Shown piece after piece: positions 35,231-46,500 of a stretch of 64,000 nucleotides of DNA. Source of the DNA: Macrostomum hystrix (taxonomy: Eukaryota; Platyhelminthes; Macrostomidae); contig CATNEN010000029.1 of NCBI GenBank assembly GCA_950097015.1, positions 1,116,001 to 1,180,000 of the forward strand. Direction: 5' to 3'. Under the pieces are notes generated by a model that worked only from the letters and a program-made list of their open reading frames with translations, was not told where the DNA came from and ran no database searches. Each line of letters opens with the position of its first letter. Within the stretch, counting starts at the first letter, position 1. Position numbers and translations under genes: made by a program.

Positions 35231-36530
35231 AAAACTTCAAAAAACATAAGGGCAAGGGCGGACTCTGCGGAAAGGTTGGGCATCTGAAGGCCGTGTGCAG
35301 AAGCGGTGGAAATTCTCTGACAAAGAGCTGTGTTCCATCAGTGCAGTTACTGGTAAGACACCTGAACCTGATGACTATGATAATGTTCTTATCGTTGGCG
35401 GCGAACGGTTCAAAGGGCAGGTGGTCAACTCACGTTCAAATGTTGTTGGACACGGGTCTGACGTTTCACAGCTGTCCCTTGCTGAATTCAGTCAGCTGAA
35501 GGAGCACGCCAATAGAGACCAGAAAACTCGCAGGTTCAATGATTATAACGGCAATGATATTGGCCTGTTAGGTGTCTCACATGTCAGTGTAGTTTATAGA
35601 GAATTCAGCTGTATATAGTGATATCAGGCGGCACTATTTTAGTATTGATTGGCTCGATGCTACAGATGCTGAGCAACTGCAGGTGAGAGTTGCATCATCA
35701 CCAGCTAAAGTGTCAATCACATTGGCTGATGGCACTAAGCCAATTTTCTGCAAACCACGAGCTGTTCCATTTGCCACCCGGGACCAAGTGAAGGAAGAAC
35801 TCGACAATCTGGAGAAAGAAGGCAAGATAACCAAAGTGGACGACAGTTCACTGGGCAACGTCACTCTGAATGACCATCTGAACAGGATGGTCACAATTAC
35901 TGCGGCAGAAGATGACATTTTTGCTGAGCTGCATGGCTCAAAGATATTTTGTACTTTGGACTTGACAAATGCCAATCTGCAGTTACCACTTCAGTATGTA
36001 TAAGTCTTCCAAGTTGATAACAATTTCAACACATTTTGGACTTTTCCGATAAAACTTCCTAACGTTCGGAATCAAGCAGTGCCATCTTTCAAAGTTTCAT
36101 GGATCGAATTCTGTTTGGCATGAAAAATGTGCATTCCTATCAGGATGAAATACTAGTGCATGGAAAGGATAAGCAAAGTCATGATCAGCAGCTAAATGCC
36201 GTTCTGAACGGACTGAAAGAGCACAGTCTGACGGTGAACATGGAGAAGGCACAATTGGACAGCTAGAGGTGGAGTTTCTGGGATTTCTGATTAACAAGCA
36301 AGGAATTCGACCAACCCGAAGAAACTTGATGTCACATTGCAATTCAAGGAACTAACAAATGCAGCTCAATTGCGATCCTTCATTGGCATGATGGAGTTTT
36401 ATTCTAATTTTCAGCCAAACCTCTCGGAAGTGAAGGAACCACTGAGTCAGCTACTCAGGCAGAACACACGTTGGACATGGCAAGCAAGTCAGAAGCAAGA
36501 CCTTGAAAAGCTGAAGCAAATGCCAGCTAG
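35230..36530 (+). pseudogene. Decayed Ty3/gypsy retrotransposon gag-pol remnant
   Basis: Family landmarks appear in order but in several frames. A zinc-knuckle-like CGKVGHLKAVC near 35262 has its first Cys lost. A protease-like stretch near 35446 has LLDTG in one frame and continues GSDVSQLSLAEF in another, so a frameshift falls at the active site. A reverse-transcriptase stretch at about 35760-36000 has RAVPFATRDQVKEELDNLEK and SKIFCTLDLTNANLQLPL, with the segment between them deleted. After several stops, an RT/RNase H-side piece follows (AAQLRSFIGMMEFYSNF, 36361 on). No LTR was firmly found. Not functional. Possible host-gene use of single domains is not supported. Confidence 0.8.
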
Positions 36531-37444
36531 AAGCAACACCATTGAAGCCATTCAATCCAAGCGACAGGTTATCACGCTTGACATGTGCTGCTTCCTCCAA
36601 CCTCTGGAAGCCCACTCGAATCCACCAGCCATGGAGGCAGAACAAGAGGTCAAGCCTTTACCGCCTTATTCTCAAACTCACAGACTGTATATAATTCTTG
36701 AACGCTTACGAGTGCTTTGGCCATAGACGCACGAGTAAGCGTTCATGAATTTCATTCTTATTAGAGCCATTCTAACCATAGACAAAATTAATATTAATAA
36801 TAAAGTGTGGAGGGAGGAAAGAGAGAGGGTTAAAAATGAATCAAATACATATAAATAAATTGTTTGCGTGCAGGAACGGAGAGTGTCATTCCTGCACGAT
36901 GTCCATGTGTAAAACAGTGGAGATTTTGGCCATAGATTATTTCATTCCCGCACGCTGGCTCAAATAAGACTGAGTCTGCCGAAAGACTAAATAAATTTCA
37001 CTAATGGCTAAAAATGTTAAATTGTATAATATCTGGCTCTGAATAGCACTCCATTCTATACTTTCCTCCATGCCTCTACCACGAAGTAAGTTCTGCGGAA
37101 TTGAGAGCCGAGCAAAATGCAGCACGTGTAATTTATTGCCTTTTTGCAACTTCTTCACACAAGCAACGTATTACGTATAAACCTGGAAATACGACCATAA
37201 GCTGCAAGAAATGCAATTAGCATTTCATAAATGAAAGCGAGCTCAGATTTAACTTTTGAGTCTGCTAACATTCCACAAGAGAATCTAAAATTGATTGAAC
37301 AGCGAAAGAACTCAGGACAAGTATCGGTCGGCATGCTGCACATATATTTACCAGCTTCTCGACTTTTAAGTGTAAGGCATAACTTGATAAATGCCAAATG
37401 CAATTAGTTTGTTGAAAAATTAATTACTTTAAATATTTTTCCAG
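36531..37444. other. Sequence between the retroelement remnant and the LicD gene
   Basis: A perfect 10-bp inverted repeat (CGTGCAGGAA at 36867, TTCCTGCACG at 36889) could form a hairpin. TTGGCCATAGA occurs twice (about 36717 and 36933). The missing first exon of the LicD gene might be here, but I could not fix it. Pyrimidine-rich TTTTTCCAG precedes 37445. Confidence 0.4.
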
Positions 37445-39117
37445 CTCAGATGCAAGTCTTATTGCCTGAGAGCATTGTTGGTTGCTGTCGGCATTGTGAT
37501 CCTGATCTCCGTCAGACGAATAGACCGATCGACATTCGTTCAGCGCATAGTTTACAGCATGAGATCAACAGCGAGCGATGCCCGGCGCCTGCCAGCCCTA
37601 CCCACTGTCGAGTTCTACATTCAAGCTTTGAATTCAGCGACTACTATGCGAAATGACTCGTTTGATCCGCAGATTGACACCAAGGAACTGAAGATTATGC
37701 TCAACCTGCTCTGGACATTTTTAGACCTGTGCGACCAGCGAGGAATTCAGGCCATGCTCTACGGAGGCACATTGCTAGGATCTTATCGGCATCACGGCTT
37801 CATGCCGTGGGATGATGATGTAGACCTGCTGCTGAAGGAGTCGGATCAAGACGCGCTGGAGAGGGCAATCAAGGAGACGTGAGGCTTTGATTATTGCCTT
37901 ATTCATTGTATAGACGAGATACTACAGATGCCATACAGAGGCCTATACTACTACAGATGCAATATATAGCATAAATTTCTGTGTGTTATTGGTGCCACCT
38001 CACGGACCTCACAATGTGCTACTGATGTTACCTTAAAAACTCACAGTGAGCTTAATTCAGATTTCACATTAAAAACCTCACAATGGGCTGATAATTTAAT
38101 CTCCAATAACTGACAGTGCTAATAAAATCACTTCACAGAACTGAGTCGCTGCTTAACTGACTTTCCAGAGTTTACAAACAACTCACAGGCAATTCACGTT
38201 AGTTAATAATAATAATAATAATAATTGCAGGAGGGCTGCAGGCAATGGCACATCATTTGGTGACACTAGACCCGCAGCCAGCGAGAGGGCGAGTCTGCCC
38301 ATTTCGCTGACTCCTGAGCACACACGCACACAGTTGTCACTGCAAGCAGTTGTCACTGCAGGCAGTTGTCACTGCAGGCAGTTGTCACTGCAGGCAGTCG
38401 TCACGCAGTCAGTTGTCTCGCAGTCAATTGTGCGCAGGCAATTGTCGTAGAACCCTATAATCAACCCATTTCGTTTAAACCTATAAATTAGACACAGTTT
38501 ATTTGATCGAATGAATTAACAGCACAATGATGCCTGAAGCTCTCGTAGCTTTGCAACCCGCGCACTCGCACAGGTATCCCGAGCTTCAACTGGCGAAATA
38601 CGGTCGCTGGAAGGTGTGGAATAGAACGGCCTGCATAGCCCGGCCAACAAAATGGGGCTGGCCTTACCTGGATTTATCGTTCTACAGAAGTGCAGGAGAC
38701 GCGTGGATTGTGGACACGGTGCCAGCCTACGGCTACAACTACAGCTATCCGAAGCGCTACACATTTCCCACGCATAAGCGTCCATTCATGGGCCACTGGG
38801 TGGACGCGCCTAGAGATGCCCTGCGGTTTCTCGGCTATGACAAGAATCCCACAGGGAAGTGCATCAGCCTGTACTACTCGCACAAGTACGAGAGCGTTCC
38901 GAAAGCGAAAGTTAGCGCTATCGACTGCGCCGACCTATCAGCCAGCTATCCGTTTGTCATTCGGGTACCGAATGTGGCAGAAAACGTCGCCGGTGGCAGC
39001 GCGATCTTGGAAGCGCTGCGCTTTCATGGCGGCCGGCCAGTCTACACGGTACCAGTTGACGAACCAGTGGAATCCTTCAACATTGACTTCACCATTGTGC
39101 CTTTCGAAAATAATTAG
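37445..39117 (+). CDS. LicD / fukutin-type transferase, 5' end not located
   Basis: Two exons, 37445-37878 and 38574-39117 (TAG), joined in phase 2; 325 residues are readable. The open frame enters from an unseen upstream exon that should carry the ATG. A likely type II signal anchor follows (ALLVAVGIVILISV, flanked by Arg/Lys), then the LicD/fukutin core LYGGTLLGSYRHHGFMPWDDDVDLLL, quoted here as the two pieces YGGTLLGSYRHHG and PWDDDVDLLL. The DDDVD cluster is the metal-binding signature of this nucleotidyltransferase-fold family. Eukaryotic members transfer ribitol-phosphate or phosphocholine onto glycans in the Golgi; the substrate here is unknown. The intron has a SINE fragment and a small repeat; the 29-bp array follows the stop at once. 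Confidence 0.8.
38206..38335 (-). mobile_element. SINE family A, 3' part with (ATT)n tail
   Basis: In the LicD intron, opposite to the gene. An AAT-rich tail at 38206-38224 is followed by GGAGGGCTGCAGGCAATGGC and the body to CACACACGCACACAG. It stops where the 15-16-bp repeat begins, so the head may have been replaced by the array. Confidence 0.85.
38335..38440. repeat. 15-16-bp short array in the LicD intron
   Basis: About six copies of CAGTTGTCACTGCAGG type, worn towards the right. It starts exactly at the broken end of a SINE. Confidence 0.75.
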
Positions 39118-39139
39118 GCTGCTCATTGCATTGCGGGAA

Positions 39140-39715
39140 CACTCCTCTATTATTGATACCGCTCCTGATCACAGCTCACAATCGATACCGCTCCTGATCA
39201 CAGCTCACAATTGATACCGCTCCTGATCACAGCTCACAATCGATACCGCTCCTGATCACAGCTCACAATTGATACCGCTCCTGATCACAGCTCACAATCG
39301 ATACCGCTCCTGATCACAGCTCACAATTGGTACCGCTCCTGATCACAGCTCACAATTGATACCGCTCCTGATCACAGCTCACAATTGGTACCGCTCCTGA
39401 TCACAGCTCACAATTGATACCGCTCCTGATCACAGCTCACAATCGATGCCACTCCTGATCCCAGCTCACAATCGATACCGCTCCTGATCACAGCTCACAA
39501 TCGATGCCACTCCTGATCCCAGCTCACAATCGATACCGCTCCTGATCCCAGCTCACAATCGATGCCACTCCTGATCCCAGCTCACAATCGATGCCACTCC
39601 TGATCACAGCTCACAATCGATGCCACTCCTGATCCCAGCTCACAATCGATGCCACTCCTGATCACAGCTCACAATCGATGCCACTCCTGATCCCAGCTCA
39701 CAATCGATATTACAA
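39140..39715. repeat. 29-bp minisatellite 3' of the LicD gene
   Basis: About 20 copies of a 29-bp unit (ACCGCTCCTGATCACAGCTC plus ACAATCGAT). The left half has ACCGCTCCTGATCACAG; the right half is mostly GCCACTCCTGATCCCAG. It starts about 25 bases after the stop codon, so probably in the 3' UTR. Confidence 0.93.
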
Positions 39716-40095
39716 TACCACAGCTTATTACACAAATTTTGTCGATATTACACAGCTCATAATTAATGTTACTGTTTTTAATGATTATGTTTTATGTTTT
39801 ATTGTTATATTCATATATTTAATCGTTAGGTTTAGCAATTAGTTCTGTAATTGTTTCAGCTTTCTTATTATTAGAACCAAAAATAGTTTTTTGTTAATTG
39901 ACCTGGAATTTGTAAAACTTTAAAACCATTGCGTTAAAAATAAGTCAATATATGCACTTAATCAAATATTTGTCTTTTATGCGGAAGAAAAGTCTTTAAT
40001 AAATTCCAAGAAACTTAATAAATCAGCTAAAGCAAATCTGAAATACGATCTGAAGCTATTATAAAATGACAGATATTGTGTTACTTCGTTAATTT
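39716..40095. other. AT-rich spacer between convergent genes
   Basis: Convergent 3' ends flank it. TTTATT (AATAAA on the minus strand) at 39798-39803 may serve the minus-strand gene. Nothing else seen. Confidence 0.4.
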
Positions 40096-41353
40096 TCATG
40101 AGTAGTTGTGCTCATAGTCGCAGCTATAATCCTGATTAATGAAAGCGATTCGATACAGAACCGGTTTAGTTCCGTCGATGCCGCGACAGATCTCCTTGTC
40201 GGTCAGTTCCAACGGTTGTCCATCAACGCCCTTCAGCTGACGCAGCACCGGCCGCAACCGGCTGCGCTGCACACAGCGGCCCAAAGCGGCCTTCTGCACC
40301 GCGCTCTTTTTGTCAATCTTGACGTAGTCGAAGAGAGACTCCTGATTGGTGCACAAGCAGCGCTGGTGAACTATGAGCGCAGGCTCTCGGCTCATTGTTG
40401 GGTCTATGGAAGCGTCCATAACTACCGGGCAGAATTGGTTTTTTACCCTTCTATTTTTTAATTCGTTGCTTTGCAAATGTTCGCAGCCGCTTTGATTTTT
40501 GGCCGGAACTGTTCCGGCAATGAGGTATTTCCAGGCGTCGCTAGAATTCAGGTAATTCTGAATTATTCCGGGAACTAGGCTAGCCTTCGCTTTGTTGTAG
40601 CATAGCACCATCACATCGTCCTGTGGCAGAGCTGTTAGCAGGGCGGCAGCGCTGGTGGCAGCACAGAGGGCCGACAGAACTAGCAAAGCGCCCGTGTGTT
40701 GAACGACTGAAGGCAATGGTTCAGGAGTGGCCTAACAATGGATGCTCCTGTCTAACAATGGATGCTCCTGTCTAACAGTGGATGCTCCTGTCTAACAATG
40801 GATGCTCCTGTCTAACAGTGGATGCTCCTGTCTAACAATGGATGCTCCTGTCTAACAATGGACGCTCCTGTCTAACAATGGACGCTCCTGTCTAACAATG
40901 GATGCTCCTGTCTAACAATGGATGCTCCTGTCTAACAGTGGATGCTTCTGTCTAACAGTGGATGCTCCTGTCTAACAATGGATGCTCCTGTCTAACAATG
41001 GATACTCCTGTCTAACAGTGGATGCTTCTGTCTAACAGTGGATGCTCCTGTCTAACAATGGATGCTCCTGTCTAACAGTGGATGCTTCTGTCTAACAGTG
41101 GATGCTCCTGTCTAACAATGGATGCTCCTGTCTAACAATGGATGCTCCTGTCTAACAGTGGATGCTTCTGTCTAACAGTGGATGCTCCTGTCTAACAATG
41201 GATGCTCCTGTCTAACAATGGATGCTCCTGTCTAACAATGGATGCTGCTGTCTGACAATGGACGCTTCTATCGAAGAATGTGCCGGCTTAAGTAGAAAAT
41301 ACAAATAATTTGGCTTGTTTGCGCATGTACTGACCTTGTCTTCCTGGCTTCAT
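40096..41353 (-). CDS. Secreted cysteine-rich protein, faintly IL-17-like
   Basis: Two exons on the minus strand: 41353-41335 (ATG, MKPGRQ plus one base) and 40706-40096 (TGA), joined in phase 1, giving 209 residues. The splice (CAAG/GTCAGT; TTGCCTTCAG/) supplies the ATG that the second exon lacks. The N-terminus VVQHTGALLVLSALCAATSA is a good signal peptide. The mature part has eight Cys, with CPVVMDASIDPTMSREPALI then QRCLC, a later YRIAFINQDYSCDYE and basic stretches. CP..(D..R.P)..I...CLC followed by a C-terminal single Cys resembles the spacing in IL-17 family cystine-knot cytokines. The match is partial and several core residues are absent. I am sure of a secreted Cys-rich protein, not of the family. 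Confidence 0.65.
40730..41265. repeat. 20-bp minisatellite in the intron of the secreted-protein gene
   Basis: About 27 copies of AATGGATGCTCCTGTCTAAC in perfect 20-base register; variants are AGTGG, GACGC and GCTTCTG. Groups of variants repeat in the same order every 120-140 bases. It ends about 25 bases from the acceptor. Confidence 0.96.
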
Positions 41354-43570
41354 TTTGCTGAACAAAGGAGTTCGGGTTGCTAAAGAATCAAGAGAAGGGC
41401 TTGAAAATGATATTTTGTTTGTTTTATCCTCGAACAGCTTGAAAGCGAACAGGCACAGGTGGATTCGATTATATAACAGCAAGCTAATCTGTTCGAGCCC
41501 GCGTACTGGAATATGATTGCGAATGACTCAATTATCTCGAACTTGCTATTTCAAGTGAATCTGAAAGTAATTTATCGCCTGGCTATATTTATAGTTTGGA
41601 TGGAAGAAACAAAAAACTGCCTTCCATTGGACTTTGAGATGAATTCAGTTTACTTGGTATTCGTCAATGAGAGACCCACCTCACCAATATAACAACCTTT
41701 TTCGTATGACTAAGTTTTTTGCTTTTATCATCGACCAAAATGACCAGCTACAAATCTGCACGTATTTAAAGATTTGAATCAGCAGCCGACTAGGCTAATT
41801 GTGATAAAAAGATAGAGAACTATAAATATATAAATTGGAGAGGCCGCCCACTACTGACGCGGCCGTTGTTGCTAATAAACAATTCCTGTGTGTGGTCTGG
41901 TCCACCTAGTTGTCCCGATTTGCGTTCGGTTTTTTTATTTCTTGCTTGTTCTCGAGCGATCGATCTCTGATTTTTACTTACTCAAGTTATCAGTAAATAC
42001 TAGCTGCATCGCGTCATTTTGTTGAAAGCACAAAGCTTTTACTCGTTGTTTGTAAATAGGTTTTCATTAGTAGAACTACCATGGGGGTTTCGTCCCCTAA
42101 AAAATATTTTTGCTGCACCCAAACGGATCAGCAATTCGCGAGTACACGAAACTCAAGAACACGGGCTAACGTGTTGTTTCGCATCTTCTGAAAAAATAAT
42201 CAATTCGCCAGCACTTCGACAGACCGTCACACATTTCATACATGTACACGCACATGAGAGTTAGCTTGAGTCAAGAAGCCTTCTTTGTTCTCATCGTATT
42301 TCGGATCGATCAAGCATGCATATAATTGTATAGAAAGAGAATAATTTTCAATTCCTTGGCTGATATGCATTTCACTATAGTTATTAATGCTTCTTTTATA
42401 TGGACCATCTGGAGAAAAGGGACTTAAATCACAACTCTAATAATTCTTTGTAACAGAGAAATAATCCAAAGGAAAACATTTGTTGAGCAAAAGCTTAAAA
42501 AGCCTGAAGTATTCACACATATATTAAAAATGAAGGGAACAATCAAGTCGTATGAAAATTAATGTACTTTAAAAAACGCATAAAAATTTGGAATTTAGCG
42601 CGATACTATCCGAATATAATTTTATCTTTGATTATAGTATGTAGAATAAATTTACAGCAATATATACAACCTGGTTATATATTTTCGATCTGATCTTAGA
42701 ATTGAAGTTCACTTTAAAGTTTACTCTAGCAGGAGAATAGGGTCAAGAAGCGCAAGAGCAAAAAACTTGCAGTTGCTATAAACTAATTTCTTACTGTTTA
42801 GATTTCATTTTTACCCGATTAGCAATATTACATCAGACAGGCATTCAAACTAAAATATGTGTACTGCTTCACATCGATCACATGGATCCATGATTCAAAA
42901 GAATGCAGCAAGCTTTGTAATTGTTTAATTTACCGTTACATATTAAAACAATTATTATCAATTTAAGTGCCAGAAATCAATGCAAACATATAAAAAATCG
43001 TTTTAAGATTTATATATACTCATTATAATCATTTTTGCAGTTCAAAAAAGGTAATTTCACTTAGTTTTTGTTGCTCGCATTTAAACAGTTGTAACGCAAC
43101 AGTTGTTGAACCTCTAGAATCAGTTTATAAAATAGCATAGGGCCTAGTAGCAAACGCAGTGAAAATTCGGCAGTATTCGTTGAATTTGTTGTTCTGTCAA
43201 AAATTATAAGGGTTGTCTTACGTAATAGCCTCTTATTATTCTCAACTCGTCGTTGGGAGAGGGTGTTTTATTTCTTTAAATCTTATCTCTCTGCTCTTTA
43301 ATATAGCTAGCTATTAAACCCACGCCACACTACACATAGCGTCATAAGCATACAACATACAACTTTCTTAGAAGTATCCTACATTATTATAATATTCGGC
43401 GATTCGCTACTTACTTCAAAATAAAGTTCTGGAACCTATATCGTTGTTAAAAGCGACGAGGCTCTGAATCCAAACATATAATTATTTTTGACTGTTTTCT
43501 TCTACCTGACTGATAACAGCGATCGAGCTAGCATTCTAAATATAGGCTTATTCAGATTCGGACACCTAAG
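41354..43570. other. Intergenic region between divergent genes
   Basis: About 2.2 kb that should hold two promoters (minus gene to the left, ZC3H15 to the right). TATAAATATATAAA lies at 41821 with a GGCCGC..GCGGCC hairpin and AATAAA just after it, which looks more like part of an LTR than a gene promoter. No coding region is supported, including an open frame at 42019-42264. Confidence 0.45.
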
Positions 43571-46500
43571 ATGCCACCAAAGGTACAAAAAAATGAGCCA
43601 TCGAAGAAGACAATGGAGAAGCAAAAGCAGAAAGTCATTGAGGTAATTTTATATTATTTCTGCTGTATTCTAACAGTTTTTAGTATTCATGTCACTTGGT
43701 TATGTTGCTGTCTGTAGTCTATAGTATACATCTAGCTATGATTAAATATAGCTATGGCTTAAATTTTCTTATTGTAAACATGCTTTGCAATTAAAAGACT
43801 AGTTACACATTTATTGCAATAGCTTCAATATAAATTCCTCATATTATAAGAATTTAGCCAGTGACTGAAATGTTTAAACTATTTATGTATGTTTAGCTTA
43901 GTTAGGCCAGGAATACAATATATTAATTACAATTGGCTTTTTATTTCTGGTTGTCAAAAGTTGATAATAACCTTATTATCAGGGACACAGATAACCTTAT
44001 TATCAGGATACATATGGCTAATTGTTGAAAATCATATAGTTGGCTATGAAACTTTAGTTTAGAGAAAAAAGTAGAGAAATTCCAACTATAAACAGTGCTT
44101 TTGTTTTTTAATATTGATAGATAAATCTTATATTGCTGGAAAGAGCTTGAAGTACTAATTACTGGAATATAAATATTGGTTTTTAACTCTGAAATTTGAG
44201 GATGCTAAGGCAGACAAAAGGTTTTTATCTAATGTTTTTTAACAGTATAAAGTGCCTCTGCAAGACTGCTAGAGTGTATGGGGGTGGAGGTTGTTGGTAG
44301 TCAGTCTAGACAGAGGGTCTGATTTTGTTAATTAAGAAAATGAGTGCTCACTGGGTGGAAAAGAAGTAGGCTATTGGATTTTATTTATTGAAATTCATAT
44401 CCCAGACTGGGCAGAGAGTAATGTGCTGTTGTCTACTACTAAGGAGGGTCAGTTGATTAGATAAATGACAGTTTACACTAATGTGGTGGAGGGGAGGCGA
44501 GCTGTTCAAAATTAATTTATTTACACTTGCATCTCTGCCTGGGTGGAGAGAGTAATGTGCTTACAAATAGGGCTAGCCTTGAGAATCATTGTCCTCCAAT
44601 GGAATCCATTGAGTTCACCTGATCTAAAGGTCATGGGTGTCTCTTAGCATTGTTTGAGTATAATTTGTGGAATTCAGGCGATGAGAGTTTTATCCCTCAA
44701 CCTCCTCCAAAGGAGGAGTTCCGCTCGTTACTTTCTAATGACCGCCTCACTAGCTAAGGTTTTTCCACACTTCAGGCTTTTAAAGTTGGAATATTGAGTT
44801 TCAAATCTTTGCAGCTACTTTATTTGCTAATCTTTTAAATTTTCCACTAGGACAAAACTTTTGGCTTGAAGAACAAGAAGGGCGCCAAGCAGCAGAAGTT
44901 TGTACAACAGGTGTCCAAACAGGTGACTTTTGGCAACAAGAGTGCAAGAGAGGTCGAGATCGCCAAACTCGAGAAGGAGACTAAAAAAGAAGAGAAGAAA
45001 AAGCAGGCTGCCGAGTTAAACGCCCTTTTCAAACCAGTGGCGGAGCTGCAGAAGGTGGCCCAGGGTGTCGACCCGAAGTCTGTTCTGTGCCAGTTTTTTA
45101 AACAGGGCCAATGCACTAAAGGCGACCGTTGCAAATTCTCGCACGATCTGACAATCGCTCGCAAAACAGAGAAACGTTCAATCTATTCTGGCGAAGGCGG
45201 CAGCGAGGCCGCCGACGGTGGCCAAGAGTCCATGGAGAACTGGAGCCAGCAGCAGTTGGAGGAGGTTGTCAACAAGAAGCACGGTGACTCTGAGCGCAGC
45301 CTGCCGCCTACCACCATTATTTGCAAGTACTTCCTAGACGCTGTGGAGGACAATAAGTACGGCTGGTTCTGGAGCTGTCCAAACGGAGAGAAATGCCACT
45401 ACAGGTGAGTTTATCTGGCTTAGAAATTGCAGCGTTTTACAAGAAAGTTATTTAATTAAAGAAGAAAATTTTTGCTCCGGAAAAAGATGGACGTAAAATA
45501 AACTCTAAAATTGTAAGTTACTTGAGATTTATCGTTCTGTCTGGATTAAAAAAGTAGTCCAAGAAAATATTTGATGTTTCTATTTAATAATATTTTCTAT
45601 ATTAGAATTGGTGTTTTTTAATTAGAATTAGTGTTTAGTGCTTGATTAGAAAGTCTTTTTTCTTCGAGTTTCTACCCAGCAAGTGAGGTTTCTACCCAGC
45701 AAGTGAGGTTTCTACCCAGCAAGTGAGGTTTATACCCAGCAAGTGAGGTTTCTACCAAGCAAGTGAGGTTTCTATCCAGCAAGTGAGGCTTCTACCAAGC
45801 AAGTGAGGTTTCTACCCAGCAAGTGGGGTTCTTATCCAGCAAGTGGGGTTCTTATCCAGCAAGTGGGGTTCTTATCCAGCAAGTGGGGTTCTTATCCAGC
45901 TAGTGGGGTTCTTATCCAGCTAGTGGGGTTCTTATCCAGCTAGTGGGGTTCTTATCCAGCTAGTGGGGTTCTTATCCAGCTAGTGGGATTCTTATCCAGC
46001 AAGTGGGGTTCTTATCCAGCAAGTGGGGTTCTTATCCAGCTAGTGGGGTTCTTACCCAGCAAGTGAGGTTCTTACCCAGCAAGTGGGGTTCTTATCCAGC
46101 AAGTGAGGTGAGGTTTCTACCCAGCAAGTGAGGTTCCTACCCAGCAAGTGAGGTTTCTACCCAGCAAGTGGGGTTCTTATCCAGAAATTGGGGTTCCTTC
46201 CAGGAAAATAGGTTTGTGTAAGAAATAGGTTTCTAACACAAGGGGTCCAAATGCAGAAAGTTGTTTAAAACCTTAAATTTACTGGCACTGTTTGCAGAAA
46301 CCTAGGCACTTTATAAATCTCAATAACCAATAACCCGACTGCAGACACGCCCTACCGGCCGGCTTTGTGTTGAAGCGAGACAAAAAGAAGATGGACGAGC
46401 AGCGGGATCAGATTAGCCTGGAAGAGCTGATCGAGTCCGAGAGGGCGGCACTTGCCAGCCGCTCCGGCCAGACCCCAGTCACGCTGGCCAGCTTCCTAGC

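Noticed and set aside
40707-40716. Start of the secreted protein at 40716
   Set aside because: That codon is TTG and CCTTCAG there is a splice acceptor. A 19-base exon at 41335-41353 supplies an ATG in phase.
42019-42264. 81-codon plus-strand open frame
   Set aside because: No family likeness and no splice or start context; AT-rich intergenic composition.
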